From: Oleiphilus messinensis
Lineage (GTDB): Bacteria > Pseudomonadota > Gammaproteobacteria > Pseudomonadales > Oleiphilaceae
Reading direction: 5' to 3'
Length of the DNA: 64,000 nt
Assembly: GCF_002162375.1 (NCBI RefSeq)
Contig: NZ_CP021425.1
Location: forward strand, 4,915,001-4,979,000
A program made the position numbers and the translations under genes. Positions 26,986-36,170 of this stretch are shown here, piece by piece. Each line of letters begins with the position of its first letter. Within the stretch, counting starts at the first letter, position 1. The notes beneath the pieces were generated by a model. The model saw only the letters and a program-made list of their open reading frames with translations. It did not search any database and had not been told where the DNA came from.

Positions 26986-27090
26986 ATGGCGCTGGCAAGT
27001 CGAAAGATCGGTTATGACGAAGTTGTAACGCGCGACATCCATTTCCCAATGAACCGTGAGATGGTCGCGCGCCACTGGTTTAACCCGTAG
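26986..27090 (+). pseudogene. N-terminal fragment, possible metal-dependent hydrolase family
   Basis: ATG after TAGGAGAAC; 34 codons, MALASRKIGYDEVVTRDIHF then MVARHWFN, ended by the next IS200-like element. The IHFPMNREMVARHWF stretch resembles the start of COG3687 (PF10118) proteins such as the one at 35301 (TFDVSTVPRHWNGGD). Divergent from the TetR gene once the IS elements are taken out. Confidence 0.45.
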
Positions 27091-27091
27091 C

Positions 27092-27745
27092 GGGAAATCC
27101 CCCGGCTCTGCCGGGGAGACAGCAAACGTTTGACATATCCTGGAGTCCATCGCGGAAACTCCGAAGCGTGAGCCGCCAAGCACACGTAACGGAGAACCGC
27201 AATGGACGAGTTTGACAGCCTAAGTCACTCCAAATGGGAGTGCAAATATCACATAGTTTTTATCCCCAAATGCCGACGGAAGACGTTGTACGACCAGTTG
27301 AGGCCACATTTGGGCGAGGTGTTTCGCAAGCTGGCGAAGCAGAAAGAAAGCACGATTGAGGAAGGTCATCTGATGCCGGATCACGTGCATATGCTGATAT
27401 CGATACCACCGAAATATGCTGTATCGCAGGTGGTTGGATTTATCAAGGGCCAGAGTGCGATCCACTTGGCCAGGGTGTACGGTGAGAAGCGCCGTAACTT
27501 TGTAGGTCAGCATTTCTGGGCACGAGGCTATTTCGTATCCACCGTGGGTCGAGACGAAGAAATGATTCGGGAGTACATCCGGAATCAGGAACAGGAAGAT
27601 CAGCGCTTGGAGCAAATGAACCTGAGGCGCTGAGAACCACCGGATGGTGGTTCCGATAAATGCGGGGCCGCGTTAGCGACCCCGAATCAGCCGCTTCGAG
27701 CGGCTCACACAATTAAAGCCCCCGGCTTTGCCGGGGGATATTTAC
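27092..27745 (+). mobile_element. IS200/IS605-family element, second type
   Basis: Left hairpin CCCCCGGC-TCTG-CCGGGG (27098-27116), right hairpin CCCCCGGC-TTTG-CCGGGGG (27719-27738). Related to, but clearly diverged from, the other IS200 copies in the window. Confidence 0.85.
27202..27633 (+). CDS. tnpA: IS200-type TnpA transposase
   Basis: 143 residues, intact. HUH metal motif in MPDHVHMLISIPPKYAVSQ, catalytic tyrosine in EMIREYIRNQEQEDQRLEQM. Single-strand 'peel-and-paste' transposition through the end hairpins. An ACGGAG box lies 6 bp before the ATG. No tnpB partner. Confidence 0.9.
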   Translation: MDEFDSLSHSKWECKYHIVFIPKCRRKTLYDQLRPHLGEVFRKLAKQKESTIEEGHLMPDHVHMLISIPPKYAVSQVVGFIKGQSAIHLARVYGEKRRNFVGQHFWARGYFVSTVGRDEEMIREYIRNQEQEDQRLEQMNLRR

Positions 27746-27790
27746 TGGTGTTAAAATCTAAACTCTCACGCTACCACCGGGGAGGCTCCT

Positions 27791-28021
27791 ATGCCCCCGC
27801 CACTGTCACTGCAATCGCCATTGCACTTTGCCCTGTCTGGTCAGCGGATATTTCACAAGCCCATTATTCCTGAATTTGACGAGATTGACTTCAATGATGG
27901 TGTTGGAAAAGGCGACCCGGAACTAATTGGAACCCTCAAGTTTTTCGTTGACCAGACCATTGTTAAGGGTAATTCATGGCCGGCTGCCATAGGCGATCTC
28001 GCACTTCTGTTAATTAAATGA
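27791..28021 (+). pseudogene. Unidentified gene, 3' end lost
   Basis: ATG preceded by GGGGAGG at a good distance. 76 codons (MPPPLSLQSPLHFALSGQRI ... IGDLALLL) before the frame runs into the right end of IS200 copy 2. No membrane segment, no recognised motif. Could be a real gene cut by the IS or a chance frame. Confidence 0.35.
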
Positions 28022-28292
28022 CCTCCGGCAAAGCCGGAGGTTTATTGGGTGAGCGCCTCAAAGGCGCCGTAAGTTCTAGAGCCGCCCAAGGCGGCTGCAT
28101 TCTTTCACAGTCCGAGTTTCATCTGATCTAATCGATCATCCTCCGCTTCCTGGTTCCGGATATACGATCGAACCAACTCTTCATCCAAGCCAATGGTGGA
28201 AACAAAATATCCACGTGCCCAAAACACCTCTCCCGTGAAGTTCCTTTCGCGACCGCCAAACCGCCGGGCTATCACTATTGCGCTTTTCCCTT
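28018..28292 (-). mobile_element. IS200 copy 2, 3' portion
   Basis: Right-end hairpin (28022-28044) and the last part of TnpA, including the RSYIRNQE tyrosine region in full. Broken at 28292 where the inverted IS1595 copy begins. Partner of 22753-23039. Confidence 0.8.
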
Positions 28293-29287
28293 CCTGATTA
28301 CCACCTACACTAAGCCAATTTTCAGCAGTTTTTCAGGCATTGGCGGCGTGCGCAGCGCGACATAAATCAATCTCGGCAGCAAATTGACCAGATTGAATCG
28401 ACGATTGAAACGATATTCGAATTCCGACAAGTAGCGCTGAGCATATTTGGGGCGCACGGCGTGGTAGGTTCCGCGCAATGCGCTCTTGAGATTGCCCAAG
28501 ATCGTGTTCACCCAATGGAGTTCTGGCTCCTCTACCGAGGCCCGGCCACCGCCACAGACGATCCGGTCGTGTTCACATCCCGCCTCGGTCACCGCATTGA
28601 AGCAGGCCAGTCCATCGGAAATCACCGTACTGTCAGGTGTCAGGTGGCGCCGACTCCATTCAAGGAGCTCGTCTGAGCGAAATCCTTTGATAACAGTCAG
28701 TTTGATTTTCACCGGCTGGCTTTGATCGGTGGTTTGGACAGCGGCCAGAAATGGGGTTTTACCCTCGGCACCGCGTCCCACCTTGCCGCCACTGCGCTCA
28801 CCGTCCAGATAGGCATCATCGATTTCGATAAATCCTGATAGCGGTTTGTTCTGATCCCGCTCCAGCATGACTTGCATCAGCTTGTGCTTCAGGCGCCAGG
28901 CCGCGTTGTAGGAAATACCCAGTGACGGTGCAATTCCATCGCAGAGATGCCTTTCTTGTCTTGCGTGATCAGGTAAATGGCCTGAAACCACGTTGTCAGC
29001 GGCAACTTGGTGCTCGCGAAGATGGTACCGGCGGTCAGCGAGGTCTGGCGTCGGCACCGATTGCACTGCCGCAACTGCCGATATGCTAACTGGCAGTATT
29101 GATCTGATCCGCAGAAGGGGCAGATGAAGCCTTCGGGCCAGCGCCATTGTGCCACCGCGTCACAGCACTGCTCTTCGCTTCCATACTGGCGAAGAAATTC
29201 ATTCAAGCTCAAACCTTTCTGAAACTGAACTCTGTTGCGCGCCATTGCTATGTCCTTGCTTTCCCATGACCAATACTGTAAACATAT
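28293..29287 (-). mobile_element. IS1595-family element, copy 2, left end lost
   Basis: Inverted relative to copy 1 (21721-22752). The outer left end is missing: homology stops near 29287, where IS-B begins. Confidence 0.8.
28305..29245 (-). pseudogene. IS1595 transposase with 1-bp deletion
   Basis: Same protein as 21799-22740. The bases for LHRHLGIS have lost one T (GTCACTGGG instead of GTCATCTGGG), shifting the frame after about residue 109. A few other substitutions (for example GERSGG preceded by D instead of G). Confidence 0.85.
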
Positions 29288-29527
29288 GGCGCTGTTTGTA
29301 TCTAGCCCGAATGTTTCATAAATGCTTCAAGCAAAACAACATCACTATTGTTTGACTGGTATCTAAACAGGTCACAACTCCTTCAATGGTTGATTTTCCG
29401 GATCATATTGTGAAATTTTACTATCTGGGCCGATTTGGCTGCTCATTTATTAACCATTCAAAGGTGTACAGACAAAACTACCCCTCCTCTTAATGAGGTG
29501 ATGCTTCGTTGTTGGCTTATTGTTTTA

Positions 29528-29858
29528 TCAGCACGTCTGGTTTAAAGCGGGTGGTGGTTTGGCGCAATACAATAGTTCGGTGATGTTGTGCAGTATCGAT
29601 TTAAAGGGGTAGCAGCTCGGCAATTGGAGTTTGATACGGTCTTTATACTGTACGACTCGGACAGCGATCTTAAAGAGTTTGGTAATGATCGTGGAGGGTT
29701 GAGCAGTAGCCAGTTCTGTATTGGCCAACAGTTCAGTTCGGATTACTTGGTGAAGTACATAGGCGGCACACGAGAAAAACAATCGCAAATGGTTAGCCAG
29801 AAATGAGTGATCAGAAGTCCGGTCGCTGGCCAGGTCGTTTTTCATCATTTTAATATAA
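29528..29858 (-). pseudogene. IS-B transposase, C-terminal part
   Basis: Continues the 31539-32616 piece: YIKMMKNDLASDRTSDHSFLANHLRLFFSCAAYVLHQVIRTE, the IS1380 C-terminal block with N..R...S..A. Rejoined protein would be about 466 residues. Confidence 0.85.
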
Positions 29859-31538
29859 CCTAAATCCTGCAATCTATATGTCTGAATCGATTCGATACGA
29901 CTATAGCGACATTTAGTGTCGATGGATCACCATTTTGCACACCATGCAACTGAAACAAGCGTAATTCACTTGATTGGACTGTTTAAATTATAATCATCTC
30001 TATCGTCAACCGGAGCAACAGGCCAAAGTCTGCCTGACTCCAAATCTGGAATTTGCTTAGTCGAAGAATTTAAGTATAGGTATTTTGGTCAATGAATAAA
30101 CGACAGCTTTAACCAGTCAGCCCACGGAGTTGGGTGAAGATGGTTGCTCGGAACGTTGACCTTAAGCTGATTCCCACCACGCAAGAGTTGTCCAGCAGTA
30201 CGTACCAGAAAAGTTCGGATAGTTTGAATTTCCCATCGTTTCAATTCGTCATTATCGCTCAGTAGTGCCATCCAGCGTACCGTGTTATACGCCAGCACAG
30301 CGCATTGGAAAATTAATGAGCTGGCCATGAAATCATGGCTCTTGATTTGCGCCAGCCCCATTTGGTTCTTAGCTTCATCCAACCAGGTTTCACAAGTTGC
30401 GCGCTTTCCGTATGTCGTGTGTGCTTGCCAAGGAGACAACCGCTCTGTGGTTACGTAGCAGAAGTAGTCGTAAACGGGCTCATTCAGCAAGGCTTGTTGA
30501 GGGCCTTTGGTGATGAGAGCAGTTTTACGCCGCACAGCAACAAAGCGACGTGACCGCTCCCATTGACCGCATTGATGGAAAAAGTCACACTGTTCCCAAT
30601 CGGTATGACCCGGTACTCGTTGCCAAGCTTGCTTGTCCAACAAAGCGGCAAGGCCTTTGAGTTTCACTTTAATCAGGTAACCATGGCGAGCCTGATCCAG
30701 CCAGTCCATGAGCTCTCCAACAAAGAATCCTGAATCACCTCGGAATAGCAGCCGCATTTTGGGTGGCATCTGCGCAGAAAGTTGCTGCATGAAGCCTACA
30801 ATGCCGTTGCTGGTGTAGGTGCTGCCACTGCGCAACCATGCTTGCAAAATTTCTTTGGTGTGGCTGCAAAAGGCAACCAGTGGATGATAAGAATTAGAGC
30901 CTTTTTTCGTTGGGTTGTAGCCTTTTTCAGCACCTTCCTGTTGACCGTAAACGGTTTTGACAGTCGAGTCCACATCAATCCAGCCTCGATAGAGGGTTCC
31001 GGGCAACCAAGTACCGGACTTCAATGCTCTATGCCAAATTCCCTGACGCAAGGTGTGATTAATCTGTTCGAGCTGGGTGACATGCTTGAGCTTTCCACGA
31101 CGGAAAATACGACCCAATGTACTGTCATCTGGAATCGATAGCCACCCCCCCCCACTTCACGCAGCACCTGATCTGCCCACACAGAAACCACCTTCCTGAG
31201 CGAAGTGGCACCGGCGATGATGCCGATAATCGTTAGGTAGATTGAGTCGCCCAAGCTGTAACGAGCCGTGTTGCCGCGTTGCAAATCAAGATGCTTCTGG
31301 CAAGCCTCGGTAAAACCGATGTGATCGAGGAAATGCATGGCAGGGATAATGCCAGCTTGACTAGTCAGCTTTTTTCCGGTGTGTTGATAGCGAATTTTTG
31401 CGGCTGGTTTTTTGGCACTTTTATGGGTATTCTTGATCATGAAAAAGGTGACTCTGATGTGCTTGGTTGTTTGATGATAACCAATTGAATCAAATCGCCT
31501 TTTTCTTTTCAAGTACAATGTTGTTTGCAGAATTTAGG
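29859..31538 (-). mobile_element. IS-A copy 2, inserted in IS-B
   Basis: 1680 bp, with TATAA at 29854-29858 and 31539-31543: a clean 5-bp target duplication. Two bases longer than the intact copy, both in the G-tract. Confidence 0.9.
30089..31440 (-). pseudogene. IS-A transposase, frameshifted copy 2
   Basis: G-tract has nine G before TGGCTA where the intact copy has seven (complement near 31146-31154), splitting the frame at the same codon as in copy 1. ATG at 31440 (MIKNTHKSAKK). Otherwise almost identical to 42151-43500. Confidence 0.85.
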
Positions 31539-32616
31539 TATAATTTTCATCCTGACCTCGCGCACAATACAGATCCTTGTAAAGTATAGTGGGAGTGGTA
31601 TTGGTGAGAGAGGTCACTACAAATCGGGGATTCTCGCCTAAATCCATGATTTCCGCTTTGAGAATGGTTCGGAACGATTGAGGCCAGGTGCCGGCGGCAT
31701 AATCGAGTTCATGATAAGTCCGGGTGCTTTGAGGTCGTTCCCGATCGAACAGGAGAGCATTGTGGCATCGCGTTTCATGAAGTTTTCGCGTGTTTTCAAG
31801 GTGAGGACTGGCCAATCGTTTGAGCACCTGATTACCGGTGAGGCCAAAGATGAAGTCGGTATGTGGATCGTCCAGTGCCAATTGCATCAATTCCGGATTG
31901 GAGAAGTGACCGTCGCCGCGAAGCACGATATGAGTTTCCGGCCAGTGTTGGCGAAGCAGTTTCACCACCCGTTTAATAATCATTGCGTTTTCGGCCCCCT
32001 TGGGACGTTTACCGGGGCGTAACACAGCGGTAATGAATTTGCCTGACAAGCCTTCAAACAAAAACAGCGGTAAGTAGCAATGGCTCCGATAATGATGATT
32101 ATAAAACGAGAATTCCTGTTGGCCATGAGTTTGATCTTCGGAGTGATCCATGTCCAATACAATGATTGCCGGAGCGCTGGCATAACTCGCGATAAACTGT
32201 TCAACAAAGGCCTGGGCAATGCGGTAAATGTCACGGGCAGTCACCGCGTTTTCAAGACGAGAGAGTGTCGGCGCACTGGCTAATGCTTCGCTGACTTCCA
32301 CGGGTTTTCGATTGATGGCAAGCTTGAACAAGGGATCATGACGTAGGCTATTGCAATCATTGCCGTCGTGGTAGCCGCACCCAATCTGGTAAATGCGTTG
32401 TGCCAATAAGTCAGCTAAATCGTGATCGATGTAAGAGGGGTGACGCTGATCTTTGATAGCTGCCGTCAGCCGATTAATCAGTCCGACCTGGTGGTCAACG
32501 CCGCGTAATAGCATAGCACCAAAATCGGATGACATGGCTCCGCCATCGAAATCTGCGCGCACAGTAAAGCCTGCGGAAGGAGGAAAACGAAGTTGAGTTG
32601 GGGTAGAATCTGACAT
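31539..32616 (-). pseudogene. IS-B transposase, N-terminal part
   Basis: MSDSTPTQLRFPPSAGFTV to QDENY, near-identical to copy 1 at 8581-9658, with the DDE aspartates (VLDMDHSEDQ, LRGDGHFSN). Cut by IS-A copy 2. Confidence 0.85.
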
Positions 32617-32714
32617 GGGCGACCTTTCTTAGTTTCTTACGAAGCATTTTTTGCGAAATACCCATTATATCAGTGGGTTAAGAAAGGTTTGCCTCTTTTT
32701 ATGAAATATTCGGG

Positions 32715-33359
32715 TTAGAGCCTTTTTTCGTTGGGTTGTAGCCTTTTTCAGCACCTTCCTGTTGACCGTAAACGGTTTTGACAGTCGAGTCCACATCAAT
32801 CCAGCCTCGATAGAGGGTTCCGGGCAACCAAGTACCGGACTTCAATGCTCTATGCCAAATTCCCTGACGCAAGGTGTGATTAATCTGTTCGAGCTGGGTG
32901 ACATGCTTGAGCTTTCCACGACGGAAAATACGACCCAATGTACTGTCATCTGGAATCGATAGCCACCCCCCCCCACTTCACGCAGCACCTGATCTGCCCA
33001 CACAGAAACCACCTTCCTGAGCGAAGTGGCACCGGCGATGATGCCGATAATCGTTAGGTAGATTGAGTCGCCCAAGCTGTAACGAGCCGTGTTGCCGCGT
33101 TGCAAATCAAGATGCTTCTGGCAAGCCTCGGTAAAACCGATGTGATCGAGGAAATGCATGGCAGGGATAATGCCAGCTTGACTAGTCAGCTTTTTTCCGG
33201 TGTGTTGATAGCGAATTTTTGCGGCTGGTTTTTTGGCACTTTTATGGGTATTCTTGATCATGAAAAAGGTGACTCTGATGTGCTTGGTTGTTTGGCGATA
33301 ACCAATTGAATCAAGTCGCCTTTTTCTTTTCAAGTACAATGTTGTTTGCAGAATTTAGG
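32715..33359 (-). mobile_element. IS-A copy 3, 5' part only
   Basis: Contains the left end (CCTAAATTCTGCAA, complement at 33346-33359) and the transposase up to KKGSN; the rest is replaced by IS-B at a TTAGAG junction. G-tract has nine G, as in copy 2. Confidence 0.85.
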
Positions 33360-33425
33360 TTTCATATTTACCGCTATTTGCAGTATGGTGAAATATCAGA
33401 CTTCGTGGAACAATTAGCGTCCTTA
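33360..33425 (+). pseudogene. Interrupted unknown gene, upstream piece
   Basis: Open frame FHIYRYLQYGEISDFVEQ then LASL, bounded left by IS-A copy 3 and right by the IS4-family element. It joins in frame to 34864-35013 when that element and one AGCGTCCTTA copy are removed. Family not recognised. Confidence 0.5.
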
Positions 33426-34853
33426 CATAGGTAGAACATTAAGCCACCTCACAGAGCTGTAGACCCAAACTGAATCTACCCGAATTGCAGTCTCTTTTGG
33501 GGTGGGCTCTCCCCGCATGATGCCCAAGAAAGATAATCAATTTGCGCGCATTGAGTTCAGTTGCCTTCTGGTCAAAGCGCATGATGCCAAGCATCGTATC
33601 GCAAAAGGTCATCGTACAGCACATCGCTGTTTTTCGAGTGGATAGCGCTTTGTCGAGTATACGCTGCGCGCTGTGACACATAAAACGCTTTATGAGTGCC
33701 GCCGCAATCGCCGCCCAAATTAACCCGGTTGCTACTGATTCCTTGCCGGTATCAAAGCACCGCAGATTGGCATAGGATTTCCACTCTTTGAACAACAATT
33801 CGATTTGCCAGCGTAACCGGTAAGCCTCACTGACCTCGTCCAGAGAAAACTGCGTTTGAGGGAGGTTGGTGATCAACCAGGAGAATTTCTTTTCCTGCTT
33901 GATCCAGCAAGCGATCAATCTCGCGGTAATCGTGTGCTTTCCTTTTTTCCAGGAAACAATTAGTTCCGTACGTTGTCGCTTGAGTAATTTGCCTTGAACA
34001 GATTTCAGCGGCTTTCCCTGCACGTGCTTCAGCATTTTGCCATCTTCCCGATGAGCAGATACAACGGTGGGGTTGATGTTGTTCTTGCATCGTGCGACAT
34101 AAAACCCTCCAGCATCCTGCAGATCTTGAAACCATTCCAAATCAAAGTAACCCCGGTCAACCAGTAACAGACACCCAGATAGAGTTTGTGGCTCAGGGAG
34201 GTAATCCCGCTCGCTGGCTGTGTCGGGCGTCAACGAGATAGTGCATGGTTGGTCTGCCAAAAGATCCATGGTCACCTGAAGCTCAACTGCGGCAGGACTG
34301 ACGGTTTTGAAACGGCCAGGAAACGACTTCTTCAACGAATCCTTCACGGCAAATGAGCTGCCATCTTGAATCAGGATCTGTTTAAACTGATGAAAAGAGT
34401 GGCCTTCCGGGAATGCCAGTGCAGGCTGCAACCAGTCAGTGAGAAGTGATGACAACACTTCCCGCATGAATTCGGGAAACTCTGGTTTCGAAAACTGGTT
34501 GTGAAAGGCACGATAAGTGATGTTGCTGTCAGACCACTCACAATATCGACGCTGAATGTCAGCTACACTTTCAATGGTGCTAGACGCCATTATGGCAACC
34601 AGGCAAGTCACTAGCTTGAAAGGCGTGATTCGTCTTTGCCGAACACAGAAATCTGCCTGTTTTGCGATTTCAGTGATCTTTTCTGGATTGAAGGAGTGGG
34701 TGAGTTTTTCGAGAAATGTGGTAAATTTACGCTGGTTCATTCTGCTTTAAGGTCGGTTGATTGTTTGGCGACTAATAATCTACCTTATCGCAGAATAAAT
34801 CCATAATAATATCATTGGGTTATCCTATATTTGCGCTTAATGTTCTACCTATG
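33426..34853 (-). mobile_element. IS4-family element with 10-bp duplication
   Basis: Perfect 18-bp inverted ends CATAGGTAGAACATTAAG. AGCGTCCTTA at 33416-33425 and 34854-34863. 1428 bp, complete. Confidence 0.92.
33439..34740 (-). CDS. IS4-family transposase
   Basis: 433 residues. N-terminal DUF4372-like helix, ILIQDGSSFAVKDSLKKSFPGRF (first D), GCLLLVDRGYFDLEWFQDL (second D) and YRLRWQIELLFKEWKSY, the Y-2-R-3-E-6-K signature of IS4. Intact frame filling the element. Cut-and-paste mechanism with hairpin intermediates in the family. Confidence 0.93.
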   Translation of the reverse strand: MNQRKFTTFLEKLTHSFNPEKITEIAKQADFCVRQRRITPFKLVTCLVAIMASSTIESVADIQRRYCEWSDSNITYRAFHNQFSKPEFPEFMREVLSSLLTDWLQPALAFPEGHSFHQFKQILIQDGSSFAVKDSLKKSFPGRFKTVSPAAVELQVTMDLLADQPCTISLTPDTASERDYLPEPQTLSGCLLLVDRGYFDLEWFQDLQDAGGFYVARCKNNINPTVVSAHREDGKMLKHVQGKPLKSVQGKLLKRQRTELIVSWKKGKHTITARLIACWIKQEKKFSWLITNLPQTQFSLDEVSEAYRLRWQIELLFKEWKSYANLRCFDTGKESVATGLIWAAIAAALIKRFMCHSAQRILDKALSTRKTAMCCTMTFCDTMLGIMRFDQKATELNARKLIIFLGHHAGRAHPKRDCNSGRFSLGLQLCEVA

Positions 34854-34863
34854 AGCGTCCTTA

Positions 34864-35013
34864 AGTTCTAGCTCTAAGAGGGGGTCCTCCACTAATTGCC
34901 GCTTGGTTGAAGATGCATTATTTGATTCACTCACAACACTAACAAGAAATACATTTATCGCTGTTAAGCAGCTCAGCATGGCAATGAACTCAAGCACAAT
35001 GATTTCCCTTTGA
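34864..35013 (+). pseudogene. Interrupted unknown gene, C-terminal piece
   Basis: Continues 33360-33425: SSSSKRGSSTNCRLVEDALF, then LTTLTRNTFIAVKQLSM and a TGA at 35011-35013. Looks like a helical C terminus. The 5' part of this gene is not in the window. Confidence 0.45.
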
Positions 35014-35300
35014 TAAAAAAAGCAAAATAGCGCACATGCAGAGGTTGGTCAACCACCCAATTACCGTGCAGCAAGTGTTGAGGGTGAGGAGAAGAAGGGG
35101 TAAATACGCTACATGGCCACCTGGCTCAAAACCGTAGGTTTTTCAGATGCCCTTGCCGATCCATTATGCCGTCGCAGAGTCTTACAGAGGGGTTTTATTT
35201 TTTTCTAAAATGTCCTGGAATGGTATTGATAATTGGTTGGTTAACCAATAAAGTACCAGTGAAGCTAAACACCCTCTGAAGGCTTGTGCGGAGGCCCTTT
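35014..35300. other. Promoter region of the hydrolase/BtrH operon
   Basis: No gene. Contains GGTTGGTCAACCACC near 35045-35059 and the stronger inverted repeat listed at 35232-35249. GGAGG lies just before the start codon at 35301. Confidence 0.5.
35232..35249. promoter_or_regulatory. Inverted repeat ATTGGTT-GGTT-AACCAAT
   Basis: Perfect 7-bp arms, 51 bp upstream of the metal-dependent hydrolase start. Similar to the palindrome before the alpha/beta hydrolase at 10758-10777. Likely a TetR-type operator. Confidence 0.5.
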
Positions 35301-36170
35301 ATGAAAGCGATACCAATAAAGCCACGAAAAGTAACCTTTGATGTATCTACTGTTCCACGGCATTGGAATGGTGGAGACCCTGTCCTAACTCGTTTCTTTG
35401 ATGCCCTTTCAGTGCATTTCCCCGAGGGTGAACGGTTTTTTATCCAGTCGGTACGGAATTTCCAAGATCGGGTAAAGGAGCCAGGTTTACGTGAAGACAT
35501 TCGCCACTTTATTCGTCAAGAGGGACAGCATGGTATTGTCCACGATCATTTCAATGAGGTGATGGTTGGGCAGGGTGTTGATGTTGACAAGATTACCAGC
35601 AATCTGCGGCGTTTCATTCGCTCGTCACAAAAGTACTTGCCAGAAAAGTATCAGCTGGCGATGACTGCAGCATTCGAACATTTTACGGCCACTCTGGGCG
35701 AGGCAATGCTCAAGGAAGAAATTGACATGTTTGCCGAAGCGGACCCTGTGATGAGAGCGATGTTTCTCTGGCATGGTGTGGAAGAGGTTGAGCATAAGGC
35801 AGTTGCCTACGATGTCTATCAAACAGCGGCGGGCGGCGGGTATCTGTCACGGGTCTCGGCGTTGGTAGTGACCATCCTAATGATTCATCTGGTGGTCGGG
35901 CCGGTGTTTGTGAATATGTTGCGTCTAGATGGCGCCATGCGCCAGCCTGGCGTCGTGTTGCGTGGGCTGAATCGTCTCTATGGTTGGCGTGGTATTTTGA
36001 CTCGAATGTTGCCTGAATTCCTGGCTTGGTTCCGTCCGGGGTTTCATCCTTGGGATACGGGCATGCCAGAGAAAGTGGCGGCATGGGTGGAAGAGTATGA
36101 GGGTCATGGCGACCCAATGCGTGCATCCGCTGCTGTATACGGAAGCTCGCCGATGAGCGAGGCAGCCTGA
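35301..36170 (+). CDS. Predicted metal-dependent hydrolase (COG3687/PF10118)
   Basis: 289 residues from ATG 35301 (GGAGG 7 bp upstream); the frame could start at a TTG 15 bp earlier. Family features: RHWNGGDPVLTRFFDALSVHFPEGERFFIQSVR, then IRHFIRQEGQHGIVHDHFN, FEHFTATLGE and WHGVEEVEHKAVAYDVY. The repeated E..H and H residues on helices suggest a di-metal helical bundle like that of ferritin-type oxygenases. A hydrophobic segment (about 200-220) suggests membrane contact. Substrate unknown. Runs straight into the BtrH-like gene. Confidence 0.85.
   Translation: MKAIPIKPRKVTFDVSTVPRHWNGGDPVLTRFFDALSVHFPEGERFFIQSVRNFQDRVKEPGLREDIRHFIRQEGQHGIVHDHFNEVMVGQGVDVDKITSNLRRFIRSSQKYLPEKYQLAMTAAFEHFTATLGEAMLKEEIDMFAEADPVMRAMFLWHGVEEVEHKAVAYDVYQTAAGGGYLSRVSALVVTILMIHLVVGPVFVNMLRLDGAMRQPGVVLRGLNRLYGWRGILTRMLPEFLAWFRPGFHPWDTGMPEKVAAWVEEYEGHGDPMRASAAVYGSSPMSEAA

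Larger units (their letters stand above)
29288..32714 (-). mobile_element. IS-B copy 2 (IS1380 family), interrupted by IS-A
   Basis: Left end GGCGCTGTTTGTAT-CTAG-CCCGAATG; the right end stops at ATTCGGG next to an IS-A fragment. Transposase halves at 32616-31539 and 29853-29528 rejoin in frame (QDENY|IKMMKND) when IS-A copy 2 and one TATAA are removed. Confidence 0.85.
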
